A stretch of DNA of 64,000 nt from Rhynchospora pubera (taxonomy: Eukaryota > Streptophyta > Magnoliopsida > Poales > Cyperaceae): the NCBI GenBank assembly GCA_028095005.1, contig CM051462.1, positions 170,447,955 through 170,511,954 on the forward strand, read 5' to 3'. The first letter of the stretch is position 1; each line of letters opens with the position of its first letter. The translations under genes were made by a program, and so were the position numbers. Below the pieces are notes generated by a model. That model was not told where the DNA came from. It worked only from the letters and a program-made list of their open reading frames with translations, and did no database searches. This document shows positions 10,354-21,607 of this stretch, piece after piece.

Positions 10354-12620
10354 ATGAAGTACTGTGTGACAGGAGGCAGTGGTTTCATCGCGTCTCACAT
10401 TATAAAATCCCTTCTCGCCAGGGGCCACACTGTCAGGGCCACTGTCAGAGATCCTGGTAACCATCTTTTGCTTTGCTTCATTTCTTCTTCTTACAATTTT
10501 AATTTAGCCCTCCAGGACCAGGTTGTTTCTCATGTTGTTTGCGTACTGAAAGGGGATGGAAGCAAGGTGCAGTTTCTTTGGGATTTGGAAGGAGCAAAGG
10601 AAAGACTGGAGCTGGTCCAAGCTGATCTAATGCTCCAAGGAAGCTTTGATGACGCTGTGGACGGTGTTGTTGGAGTCTTCCACACTGCCTCTCCTGTCTT
10701 CCCTTCCAACCCACAAAACATTCAGGTGACTGTATTTAGCAATTCAACTATCTACTACAAATCAGACTCAGATCAATTTAATTAGCAGGCCAAACTTTAA
10801 TGCCAACAAGGTACACTGATCCAATATCCTAGCATTTGGATTATATATAAATTTGAATTTTCAGGATTATGTGCTTATTTACATAGGAAACATTGATTGA
10901 TCCGGCAATCAAAGGAACAACAAATGTCTTGATGTCTTGCTCAAGAGCAAGCTCTGTGCGGCGCGTTGTCCTTACATCATCCTGCTCGGCAGTGAGGTAC
11001 CGAGATGATGCAACTCTCGCATCTCCTCTTGGCGAGTCCCATTGGAGTGACCCTGAGTATTGCAAACGATACAATGTAAGGTTCTGGAGCATTAATATAT
11101 CTCTACCATAGTTTTTCAATTAATGAAATTGGTACAAAATATTTGAGTTCCACGTATTCAAAATTAAGTGTTCTACAGAGTGTAATTTTGTTAAATAAAT
11201 AACGAAGTGACAATCTACCTTGCTAAACCAGCTATGGTATGCCTATGCGAAAACAATAGCTGAGGAGGAGGCATGGAGGCTGGCTAAAGAGCTGGAAATA
11301 GAGCTAGTGGTTGTAAACCCTTCCTTTGTTATTGGACCATTGCTCGCACCAAATCCAACTAGTACCCTCGCTATAACTCTTGCAGTGTTGAAAGGTTAGT
11401 ACTTGCTTAATGAAGACCAAATTACAGTCCAATGTGATATAGTGATAGAATGGAAGAAGTTTAGGCTCATATTTATTACTGCAAAAATTGGAGAGTAATT
11501 TCTGAAGTAAGAGAAAAATTGACTACATCAATTATATATTCAATTTATTTTGCAAAGCAATTTTTCTTACCTTATGTTTAAGAAATTTGAGAACTATGAA
11601 TAATATTAAAAGTTTAGGGATTATACTGGTACATTAGCACATACAGAGTTCAAGTGCGTAAAGGGTCAAGGTTTCTTTTTTTTTTTTGAATCAAAGGGTC
11701 AAGGTCTCTAATAACTAGAGGGTTGTACAAACTCGTCCGTTATACAGCCCTACTAATGACAGTTTCTGTTATTCAAGAACATTTGTGTCAAATTAGAAAT
11801 TAGAATATACTATTGCAATTTACCCATTTAGGAAATGTTTAGGTCAAAGCAAATTCAGAATTTGATGTTAAACTCAAGAAACTTTATGTAGGTAAACTGT
11901 CAAGCTATCCAAACCTGACAATTGGGTTTGTGCACGTAGATAATGTGGTTCAGTGCCACATTATCGCCATGGAAGACAAAAGAGCATCAGGCCGCTTGAT
12001 TTGTTCAGGTTCAGTCAAGCACTGGTCAGAGATAGTGAATATGCTCAAATCAAAGTACCCCAGTTATTCCATCACTGACAGGTTAGCCCTCGATCATCTA
12101 TCTCATCTGAGTTGCCTCTTTAAAATAAATTTAAAGTGATTTATGATGCTTAGAATTGAAGAACTTGTTGCTTGCTGACCTCAGGCTAGACTAGACACAA
12201 GTTCGATGGCATAGTTGATACATGTGAACACCTTTGCATCTATAATTGCAAATTCAACATTTAATTTGTATTTTCTAGCATATATCTACAAAGATTCTGC
12301 AGTATAATTATTTTATGTATACTTGGAATGCCGAATTGCAGAGCTGCCGCTGTATATTTATTTTACTTTAATATTTACAGCAAGAGAAAAACTGAAAAAA
12401 ATAATAATAATAATAAGTAGAAGAATAAGGGTTTGCAGACTATTAGTTTTGAAAAGAAATAACTATGTATATTTGAAGGTGTGGAGATCAAAAAGGAGAT
12501 GACAATCCACATAGCATGGATACTAGCAAGATCAGAGAGCTCGGGCTGCCTTCCTTCACCTCGATTGAGCAGATGTTTGACGATTGCATTAAGAGCTTCC
12601 AGGCGAAGGGGTTGCTTTAA
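10354..12620 (+). CDS. TKPR2: Tetraketide alpha-pyrone reductase 2 (CCR/DFR-like SDR)
   Basis: Six exons: 10354-10456, 10553-10725, 10887-11075, 11232-11394, 11892-12081 and 12479-12620. All junctions are GT-AG and keep frame, giving 319 aa. The N-terminus carries the extended-SDR NADPH-binding motif VTGGSGFIAS (residues 6-15); the catalytic YxxxK is Y158-AYA-K162 in exon 4; the C-terminus reads HSMDTSKIRELG, MFDDCIKSFQAKGLL. Residue-level resemblance by eye is much closer to Arabidopsis TKPR2 (At1g68540, CCRL6) than to TKPR1/DRL1, for example ETLIDPAIKGTTNV, ESHWSDPEYCKR and VVVNPSFVIGPLL. In the family this enzyme reduces the carbonyl of tetraketide alpha-pyrones made by LAP5/LAP6-type synthases, a step in sporopollenin precursor synthesis in tapetal cells. 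It is convergent with SPCS3. No inactivating mutation was seen. A duplicated fragment of its last exon follows the stop. Confidence 0.88.
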
Positions 12621-12687
12621 GATAGTATGTTTAATGTTTGATGATTGTATCAGAGCTCGGTAAAGCAGGTGGTTGCTTTAGAATAGT
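12571..12687. repeat. Imperfect tandem duplication of the TKPR2 3' end
   Basis: 12571-12626 (codons for MFDDCI to the stop and a few bases beyond) recurs in decayed form at 12633-12687, where ATGTTTGATGATTG and GGTTGCTTTAGAATAGT can be aligned. The second copy lies in the 3' untranslated region and is not in the reading frame of the gene. Confidence 0.7.
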
Positions 12688-13074
12688 GTAAAAGAAACGT
12701 TTTCAATAATTTGCCTATTACAGGATAATGGAAGTTCCAATTAAATTACACTTGTCCAACCCTCTAATTCTTCAAGGAATGGGCTTTCTAACTAAACTAA
12801 CATATGCTTGCACATTATTTTCGGCTGTTACACTATCAATACCTATGAACTTTTAGTTTCCAAAAATAATAATGCATCCGTATGCGGAAGGAAAGTAATG
12901 GACAAAGCAAAGAATAGACAGAAGCACAAAAGAAACAAAAACGTATAAAGAGATGCAAAAATTGCACTTAGTTATGCATTGGGTTATAACTTCAAATCTA
13001 ACAAAAACACAGTCACATTATACAACCTATAACGGAAAAATAAACTAATCGAATAACAACAAAATTGTCAGATG

Positions 13075-15343
13075 CTAACTCCTAGTGGTGTAAGAATCTG
13101 GAAGAGAGAAGTTCGAAAGCGGCATTTTGCCTTGAATCATGCGGCCACTTATTGGCATAATATGCCAATGCAACACCAGCCCAACCTTCTTACCACGTAA
13201 ATTGGTTCCCTATTTTTTTTCAATGAAAAAAAATACAAGAAACACACTTCAAAATTGTTTATCAAAGCAAATAATATAAATGCCTAATAAATTAATAGAG
13301 AAGCTCCATAATGATGACTCATGTATGACCATTTCACTTATTGGTGCCTAACTTCTCAAAGTTCCCGTACAAACAATTCGGATCTTCCATGTTTGTGGAA
13401 AAAGAAAAAAGAATGGTGGATGTAGATTATGTTTGTTTATATCCAATTCATTTGATCTCACAATCACCATTTACTTGGTTATCAGATTAGTCCATGTTTC
13501 ATATCAATGTTGATAATGAATTTTTTGCCCATAGGTATCTTTAAAATACTATGTGACTTGAGTGCTAATAAGAATGTCTACAATCCTACAATGGAGATCA
13601 TTATTATGATTTAACCATACAGGGGATATGATACATAAAAATGAATGTCAACAGATGGGAAAATGACACACCTGGTCAATGAGAGGATACTTTGTTGGCA
13701 CTTTCACTTGGAAACTGGCACGCTCCTTTTCTTGTACAATATGGTCCCACAATGACACCTTGAAAAAAAAGAAATAAATAAGAACACTAATAAAGGAAAT
13801 GGAAAATAAGGAGATATAAGAACGATATGTAATTGAATAATACCTGGTTAAGGGAGTTTGTGTCCGTCTCATATTCAGCAGCTAAAAAAACGAAAACCTA
13901 CATTTGAATGAAACAATAAGTAAATGAGTAGATTTAAGAAGAAAAGTAACTAACTTTATTAAGACGTATCCAAACAATTTCATTAATTTGGTATTAACCA
14001 AATCAAATCTATGTTGATAATATAGTTAGATTGTTTAGTTTATTTGGTTTGGTTTGATCTGGTTGGTTTGGTTTGGTTTAAATATTGTAGATGTTTGGGA
14101 TTTCGATTTATTGTTTGGTTTTAACAATTGAAAACCGAATATATTGAACAAACCAAATGACTAAAAAATATAAATACATATAATGTTGTTGTCACAATAT
14201 TACACACATAATACATAATTTATCAAGTTAATACATGTATTTATGGTTATAACTTAAAATTTTCATACAAAATTGGTTTAAATAAATTAACTGAATTAAA
14301 GGTCCGTTTATAATTGGATTGATGAGGTTATTAATCAGTTAATATTATTGACACCAAATAATAGCTTGGTTGGATAGAGTTGGTTCACATTGAACCACGC
14401 CAATCAAATGAACACCCCTAACTAGTACATGTTTGAATCACCTTATTCCTCATTATTGTTTGGCGTTTGAAAATTGAAATACTCTTTGAAATCAAAATTT
14501 TGAGAGAGGATTTGGCTGAATTGCAAAAGGCTCCTAATTCTCAACGCAGTTAGCCTAGTACCTTGAAAATTTACATCATCAGTTTAAAACAATGTAAGGA
14601 AAAAAAGGTATACCTGTTTTGTGTTCCAAGTGAATAAAGACGTCAAATCCATGGACATCTTCAATGTCATTTTAACCTGTGACGAATGAGAAGCTTAAGT
14701 GTCATTGTTAATTGCATTAGTATAACCATGAAAATTTGACAACCAGGAAGGGCATTTTAAAATTTTAAATGAGAAATTGACAACCTCATCATTTCCATCA
14801 AGTTGTCTCCTGAATCGGTTAATCTTCACCACCTGAGTATAATAGAAACAATTAAACTAGATGCAAATGATAAACCAAAGAATCATTCCTTTTCTACACT
14901 ACAAGGTTTGTCGCAGCAAATTACCGTATTATACAAACGAAATTATTGTTTTGCCCAAAAAAACTAAACTGTTGACTTGATTCATATGCAAATACACGGC
15001 TACAGCTTAGGTTGAATTAGGTATACTGATATAATATTGGTGGGTACTTTTGCTATCTAAGAACTGGAGCTGACCTGAACTAGGGATTTCTTTTCCCAAT
15101 TCCCATAGAATCAGATGGACTAAGTAAATACTGACAATAGAAATCAGAATTGGCAAGTCCAAGGTATAGATCCGGATTGAGAGAAATAGGAAAAGTAAAA
15201 AGGATGGGGAGCGAAACCTGGACGTGGGCTTGAAGCGAGGGAGAGTTGAAGGCGTCGAGGAAAGAGGCGGCGGCGCAGATCGTTGCCAGGAGGATCGCCG
15301 CGATGGTGGCGACCGTGTTCGCTCTCTGCACTGCTGAATGCAT
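13075..15343 (-). CDS. SPCS3: Signal peptidase complex subunit 3 (SPC22/23 family)
   Basis: Six exons on the minus strand: 15343-15218, 14832-14785, 14676-14614, 13897-13844, 13758-13672 and 13209-13075. All junctions are GT-AG and phase 0, giving 170 aa, the usual length of the family (about 167-180). The start is the first ATG of a frame reading MHSAVQRANTVATIAAILL: a short cytosolic tail and one N-terminal membrane segment (about residues 9-30), then a lumenal domain with SLFTWNTKQ, VFVFLAAEYET, NSLNQVSLWDHIV, NLRGKKVGLVLHWHIMP. SPC3 is the ER-lumenal, glycoprotein-type subunit that supports signal-peptide cleavage together with the SEC11 catalytic subunit. The 5' leader contains a CT/GA run just upstream of the ATG. 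Intron 3 (13898-14613) carries a hAT-like insertion. No defect seen. Confidence 0.92.
14027..14420. mobile_element. hAT-like insertion in SPCS3 intron 3
   Basis: The right end, read on the minus strand, is TAGGGGTGTTCATTTGATTGG, a typical start of plant hAT non-autonomous elements. The left end TAGATTGTTTAGTTTATTTGG aligns with it imperfectly, and both subterminal regions are rich in TTGGTTTGG words. No 8-bp target duplication is visible, so it is old or its left boundary is misplaced. It lies wholly within the intron and does not touch splice sites. Confidence 0.5.
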
Positions 15344-15502
15344 CTCTCTCTCTCTCTCTTCTTCTGCGCGTTTGCTTCAGGAGTCTCTATTCCTATTTTC
15401 TTTCCGTCCCTGATTCGGGTTGTGCGTTACGAACCTAGATATCCGACCCACGAGTTCGGCGTGGATCGATCATCGATCATTTTTTAATAAAATAGAAGGA
15501 TC

Positions 15503-16001
15503 GGTAAAATGCTATGCATAGCTAGGATGAAAACGGGGCGGATACGGATAGTATTATCCGAATCCGCTATTTTACGGATATGGATACGGTTCGAAGCGGG
15601 GATTATCCGCCTCGTTTTCACCTCTATGCATAGCACAGATGGTTTTCGTACTACGAATTCGTTTTTGAATTTCATATTTCAAACAACCGATCTAAACCGT
15701 TTATTATCTTCTTCATATTGAAATCTCATTAGAAATCAAATTTTACATTTTTTTTAATTCTTTTACTATTTTCTTCAGATTTTTTAAAATAATTAATCTA
15801 ATAAATTCTGGACCCTTCAATAATAGTGTTCAAAAATCTGAGAAAAATAGTAAAAAAATTCAAAAAATATAAAATTTGGTTTCTAATGAGATTTCAATAT
15901 GAAGAAGATAATGAACGGTTTGAATCGGTTGTTTGAAGTATGAAATTCAAGAACAAATCCGTAGCACGAAGATCATCCGTGCTATGCATAGCATTTTAGC
16001 A
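15503..16001. mobile_element. Long-inverted-repeat foldback element (Mutator-like MITE?)
   Basis: The arms 15503-15522 plus 15627-15760 and about 15850-16001 are reverse complements of each other: both ends carry TAAAATGCTATGCATAGC and the inner parts share TTGAAATCTCATTAGAAATC-type sequence. The layout and inner words resemble the 40816-41216 element, which has a 9-bp target duplication. Here a target duplication is not clear. Copy B of the GGATAC hAT family has landed inside its left terminal repeat. Confidence 0.6.
15523..15626. mobile_element. hAT-type GGATAC family, short copy B
   Basis: A 104-bp internally deleted member: starts TAGGATGAAAACGG, ends TTTTCACCTCTA, and is flanked by a perfect 8-bp target duplication TGCATAGC (15515-15522 and 15627-15634). 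Only the terminal GGATAC-type sequence remains. Confidence 0.85.
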
Positions 16002-17634
16002 ATAGTCTATGTATTTCATTGTAAATTTGTTTATCATTGTAATTTTGTTTGTGTACTAAGATATATTTTTTTCCTCGATCATTTTACAATACGCATTTGT
16101 TTCTATATATGACTTGTTCTATAATCATCAAAAAATACTCCATTTCTACAGATCTTTTCTACAGTACATTTGCTGACGTCATGATGATGTCATCAGCCAA
16201 GGTGAAACGATCTGAATACGTCGGATCAAAATTCTCGATCTGTCCGTAGGGATGAAAACGGATCGGATACGGAGCAGATGTAGGTCTTCCCATATCCGTA
16301 TCCATATTTTTTTCTCGGATACGGATACGAATACGGATGCGTTCGGATACGGATACGGTTCGAATATTAAACGGATACGGATACGGTTCGGATATTATCG
16401 GATACGGAGTCGAATACGAATATATTTTGTCGGATACGGATCATATAACGATCAATTTATTTTATTTCATTTCTTTAGAACTTTTTTTAAATTTCATATT
16501 GCGTATAAAAGTTTGTTATATATGAGAGTAGCTGAAGCATAAAAAAATTTTCATGTCATGCAATAAGTTATATTCAAACAATATAAATTATACGATAATA
16601 AGGTAATAAGGTAAGCAGTGTAAAAAATTTATTCTTTCAACCAATTAAATCCAAAATTTCATCAAAATATTATATATAATATGTATAAATTAAATTATTA
16701 TTAACATTATTGGTTGGATTACCAACAAATATATTGGATTCAATAAATCACATATATAACCGTAATTATCAAATTTATGAATTAATCAATAAAATTACAA
16801 GCACCACATAAGTACAAATTTAATAAAATTGATCAATAAATTCAGTCTTTCCACAATTTGAATTCCAACAGTATATTTAACTATTCAATGTCAAATCATA
16901 TCATGTTACCTTAAATATCATCATACATTAAAAAAGTATATTAATCATATATAATCAACATGATTAGAGAAAAAAAAATAATTTTAGTATTATTATCATA
17001 TATAATCGTCTCAATAATAAAAAAATAAAAATAATTTTATGTTCCAAATAAAAATATTATTATAAGAGAACTTATCTAATAAAAATTAAGCATTATATAA
17101 TTAAAAGTATTCTCTAATGTAAATAAGTAATTATATTAATTATCTTAAGGCGTTAAAAATACGGATAAACGGATTAATATCTATCGGATACGGATAATAT
17201 TCATGTTGGATACGAATACGGATCGGATATTGTCAAAAAACTCAAAATCATATCCGCATCCATATTTTTTTCGGGGCTGATAAGTACAATCAACCACTCA
17301 CGCAATCAAGCAATCATATACTAAAAACGGAAAAAAATAGCTGACCAGAAAAGGAAAACGGGTTTCTCTCTAACCGCGCGCCCCTTACGCGACTTCACTC
17401 TCACCTCGCGTCACTCTCACCCTGTCTCACCCCCTCGCCGTCGCCCTCAGCCATCGCGTCATCCCGTCGCCGTCGTCCTCAGCCGTCGCGCCTTCTCGTC
17501 GCCGGTGCGCAACCCTGCCGTCGCCGTCGCCGTCGCGCAGCCCTCCCGTCGTCGTAGCGCAGCCCTCCCGTCGCCGTCGCGCAACCCTCCCGTCGCCGTC
17601 AACCAGCCCTGTCGTTATCAAAATCAGAAATTAA

Positions 17635-18260
17635 ATATTATTTACTCTCTCACTTATATTAAATACTTCCTTACTACTAATTATTTACTCCCTTATAGTT
17701 TTTAGTTACTCCCAAGCAACAGTAGAATCAGTTCTGAATGTTATTTACTCCTTTATAGATATTAGATACTCCTTCTATACTAGTTATTTACTCCCTTATA
17801 GCCATTTAGTTACTCCTAAACAATAACAGAATCATATATGAATATTATTTACTCCCTTACTTTTATTAAATACTTTCTTAATACTACTTATTTACTCCCT
17901 TATAGTTATTTAGTTACTCCCAAACTACAGTAGAATCAGTTCTGAATATTATTTACTCCCTCATGCATATTAGATACTCCTTGTATATTAGTTATTTACT
18001 CCCTTATAGCTATTTAGTTACTCCCAAACAACAGTAGAATCAGATATGTATATTATTTACTCCATTGTATATATTAGTTACTCTCTTATACTGATCAACT
18101 TCCTCCCTTACAGTAATTTAGTTACTCCCAAAAAACAGCAGAATCAGATATGAATGTATTTACTCCCTTATACATATTATATACTCTCTTACACAGATTA
18201 ATATCATCCCTTATAGCAATTTAGTTACTCTCGAATTGTAACAGAACTAGATCTAAATCT
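17635..18260. repeat. 104-bp tandem repeat array, about six units
   Basis: The word AGTAGAATCA and close variants recur at about 17721, 17825, 17929, 18033, 18137 and 18241, a period of exactly 104 bp. Each unit contains TTATTTACTCCCTTATAG and TTTAGTTACTCCCAAAC. Units are diverged by scattered substitutions, so the array is not freshly expanded. Confidence 0.85.
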
Positions 18261-18309
18261 CTTTATTCTTCTTATCCTTCTTTCTTCCTCAACCAGATCT
18301 GATCGGTAT

Positions 18310-18540
18310 ATGAGAGGGAGCAGTGAGGGGAGGCGGAGGTGGATGTGAGACGGAGGAGACGAGAGGCGGAGGAGAGGAGAGGCGGATGCGAGGCGGAGGC
18401 GAAGGCGGAGGCGAAGGAGAGGCGGAAGAGAGGCGGAGGCGGAGGCGAAGGAGAGGCGGAGGCGGAGGAGAGACGGAGGAGAGGCGGAGGAGAGGAGAGG
18501 CGGAGGAGAGACCGACGTGAGGAGAGGAGAGCGAAGGAGG
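18310..18540. repeat. GGCGGA-rich purine tract
   Basis: An irregular tract of GGCGGA, GAGGAGA and GAGGCGGA words, almost purely purine on the plus strand. Open frames across it encode only Arg/Glu/Gly repeats and are not taken as genes. Together with the GTCGCC-rich block at 17400-17600 it forms the GC-rich shoulders of the nested element. Confidence 0.85.
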
Positions 18541-18824
18541 TGGTGGAGATTTGATTCGGAAGTGGATCTGAGGTGGTGTGGGTTTGATTCGCAGGATGAG
18601 GGTGAGGGTGAAGGTGAGAGTGAGGGTGAGAGAGATAGCGTTCTGATTGCGTGATTGCAGAAGGTGTTGATTACTCTAAGTAATTCTCTATTTTTTTGGC
18701 GGATACGAATACGAATACGGATATGTTCGGATACGGATACGGATAGGATGTTATGCGTATTTTTCGGTTTCGGATACGGATCGGAGCGGATAAAATCCGC
18801 TCCGTTTTCATCCCTATCTGTCCG

Positions 18825-21039
18825 TCGTCTCCTTCGATCTTTCCGTCGCTCCTATCTTCATCAGCGACCCCTCTTTTTTCTTTTTTTTTTCCTTCCGAGT
18901 CCACCGAGAGCCCCACCTCTCTCGACCTCACCGTCTCCCTCTGCTCTTGCTTTTCGTTCAGCCGAGTATCCTTTTGGTTGCTTTTCATGCGATTTTTCCC
19001 TTCTCTTCTCCTTTTACTCGCACAGCTGCTTTTTCCTCCGATCTTGACTGCCTCCAGTCTTGGCTCGCAACCCAGGTTCTGCCCATGGCCAGATCATCTT
19101 TCTCTCACTGGGTAAGTGTCTAATATAATTGTACCAATTTTAAGGAGCTTTATCATTGACGGTATACTTAGGATAGAGAAAAAGGCAAGAAAAACATGAA
19201 TTAATTTGAAGCTCAAGCCAATTTAAACAGCTTTTTTCTCTACCCAGTGTTCCAGCCTCTCGAGAGTGATGGAGAGGAGAGATAGCATCACAAGGAATAT
19301 GAGGTAACATCTTAATCAAACTTTCAGTGAGGGAAGCTGTCAATCTTAGTGGATTAACTGTACAAAATTGCCAAGCTATGAAATTGACTCTTCGAGTCTT
19401 CGTTGTTCATTCCTGCCTTCTCCTCTTCTTTGGTTTGTTAATTTCTATTTTCTTTTTTTTCTTTTTTTCTCCGCAAAAATTGGCTTTGGACATGGAATCA
19501 AGCTTTTTTTACTATTTTGGTGGTGGGTTGGTCTCCATTTGGCCTCTGTGAGCTGTGTATTTGGTTATTTGAGTGTGTCGTCTAGCATTGAACCAATCTT
19601 GGGGATGTTGTTGCACATTTCAGTACCACCTTCAATGCACTAGGTCTTGGGAGTTTTGCAATTTCAGAGTGTGGTATGTTTTTTGCAATTGGAAGGCGTG
19701 AGTTGCATGTGAGAACTGTAGTTAGCACAATTTAATTGACAGGATGAAGAAACTGTCACTAATTTTTTATTAATGCCCAAAAAATGTTTGCCAATCCCCT
19801 CTTACTGCTGTCCTCACACTGCTTTAATTAGCCTTTCAAATTTAAAATTACCCCTACAGTACTTTAATATTTCTTCCTTAATTAGCCTTGGGGCCTTTAC
19901 AGGATGTAATTAGATTTCATGATATTATGGATGATGTGTTCCAGGTATCTCTCTATCTTTTTCTACAAATACATATTGAATGCTTTTGGCGAAATATGCT
20001 GGAATTTTTAGCACATCTCATTTTCCATAAGTTCTCTTATGCTTCGATGATTTGTGTTAGGTTATTAAATGAAACAGTCTAATCGAAGGTAAAATAAATA
20101 TTATAGCAACATTTGTGCCTGTCAATGTGCTGTGGTATCCCTTTGTATCCATTGTCATCATCATACATTTCGTTTGGGGTTTATGCCACTAGGTGTTCAA
20201 ATAAAACTGTTAACCTACTAGGCATATGGTTTGTATTTGGCTGGTCTTCGTTTCAATTTCAATGTTCCTAATTCTTAATTTCAATTTCTATTAGACTAAG
20301 ATTGTGCAAGATGCGGAAATTTAGTTCAAGAGGACTGTTATGGAAAAGTAGAGAATGCAAAACAAAGGTAAAGCATTTTTCATTTTTGTATTTTCTCAGT
20401 GTGTAATTTAGACTATATATATGCTCAATGAAGTTTAAGTTCAAGTTCAATCAATTTAAAGAAAAATAGCCTTAACTATAAGCTACGACTTTATTTGACA
20501 GACCATAAGGTTTACTTTCTCTGTGGTTTTTTATGTCTAATTTAATGTATATTTTGTTTTATATATCATTGCAGGTACTGTATAAGGTTATATTGCGCTT
20601 TTTTTCTTTTTTTACTTTCTCACTATCCTAGAAGGATTGAGGTAAGAGAATATATATTCTAATTTTTTCAGAAAGGATATGATTAGACTCAGTATATTTT
20701 ATAATTTCATCACACCATAATCTTTCAATGTTGAAATTTATAAAATGTTTGGTAATTTTGGTTGGTTTCTTATTGTATTTAGGTTGCGACCTTTCAAAAA
20801 CATCAAGATGTGCAGACCTTTCTCAAGTTACTCTAATTAAGTAAGGTCTTTGATTATCATTATCTTCTATATTTAAATTCAATCGTGGTCAAATGGACTC
20901 TATCAATGAATGTTTGATAGCTGATATTAATCTGTTGGTCTTGCTATTTTTTGTAATTATCCTGTACACAAATTTTAAATTATTAAAATGTAGATAGTGA
21001 CTTCTAAAGTATATGCCAAGATGGATCTCATGAGGTCCA
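18825..21039. other. Intergenic; possible untranslated or decayed transcript
   Basis: GC-richer at 18825-19115, ending CTCTCACTG followed by GGTAAGTG, a good splice donor. Further exon-like pieces bounded by plausible AG and GT signals lie at 19902-19943 (reads DVIRFHDIMDDVFQ) and about 20785-20840. No family was recognised and no continuous coding frame could be assembled; it may be a non-coding transcript, a pseudogene or chance. Confidence 0.3.
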
Positions 21040-21047
21040 GCTATGAG

Positions 21048-21607
21048 TAGGGGTGAAAACGGGGCGGATAATTCCCGCTCCGAACCGTATCCATATCCGT
21101 AAAATAGCAGATTCGGATAATACTATCCGTATCCGAACGGATACGGATGCGGATTCGGATTTTTTTAAACGGATATGGGAAGCAATATTAGTGCGGATAT
21201 GGATGCGGATACGGATATTTATCCGTATCCGTATTTCTATACAAAACGGATAATTGACATATAAGTATAACTATTTCAATTATATATATAGCATCATAAT
21301 TCACGATTATTTTTTTTTACTATAAGATGATGCCAATTTTTCTATAAACTTGATTAAAGTTTGCTTTTTGTGATGTCTCAATATGTGCAAATAAGATGTT
21401 TTTTGTGGTTGTCTTTCTATATTTTTTTGAGTTAATTCTATAGTAGTCATAAAAAAATAAACATTACACTATTCAGTTTGAATATTGTCTTTTGTTTAAT
21501 AAAATAAATTGAGCATATCCGTATCCGTATCCGTATCCGTATCCGAATCCGAAAAAAATATGGATACGGATTTGGTATGACCACTATCCGCCCCGTTTTC
21601 ATCCCTA
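21048..21607. mobile_element. hAT-type GGATAC family, copy E
   Basis: 560 bp, starts TAGGGGTGAAAACGG and ends CCGTTTTCATCCCTA, flanked by a perfect 8-bp target duplication GCTATGAG (21040-21047 and 21608-21615). GGATAC/GTATCC hexamers crowd both ends (21055-21245 and 21515-21595); the AT-rich middle differs from that of copies A and D. Confidence 0.88.

Larger units (their letters stand above)
17272..18688. mobile_element. Nested Mutator-like element with internal tandem repeats
   Basis: It interrupts the right subterminal region of hAT copy D and is flanked by a perfect 9-bp repeat TATTTTTTT (17263-17271 and 18689-18697), the target-duplication length typical of Mutator-like elements, although the repeat is low in complexity. 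The ends carry an imperfect inverted repeat: left CAATCAACCACTC then GCAATCAAGCAATCA, right (other strand) TAATCAACACC then GCAATCACGCAATCA. Inside are a GTCGCC-rich block (17400-17600), six 104-bp tandem units and a GGCGGA-rich purine block. No transposase frame. Confidence 0.6.
16247..18816. mobile_element. hAT-type GGATAC family, copy D (with nested insertion)
   Basis: Terminal inverted repeats TAGGGATGAAAACGG, perfect 8-bp target duplication TCTGTCCG (16239-16246 and 18817-18824). Subterminal GGATAC arrays lie at about 16260-16440 and 17155-17270/18698-18790. The AT-rich middle (16440-17150) aligns with that of copy A, including AATTTTAGTATT and ATTAAAAGTATTCTCTAAT. Without the nested 1417-bp insertion it would be about 1.14 kb. 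No transposase. Confidence 0.88.

Noticed and set aside
10141..10785. Long first frame of TKPR2 reading through 10456 into intron 1 and beyond 10725
   Set aside because: Splicing at GT/AG restores the family sequence; the read-through residues match nothing.
18323..18554. Arg/Glu/Gly-rich frames
   Set aside because: Products of the GGCGGA purine repeat.
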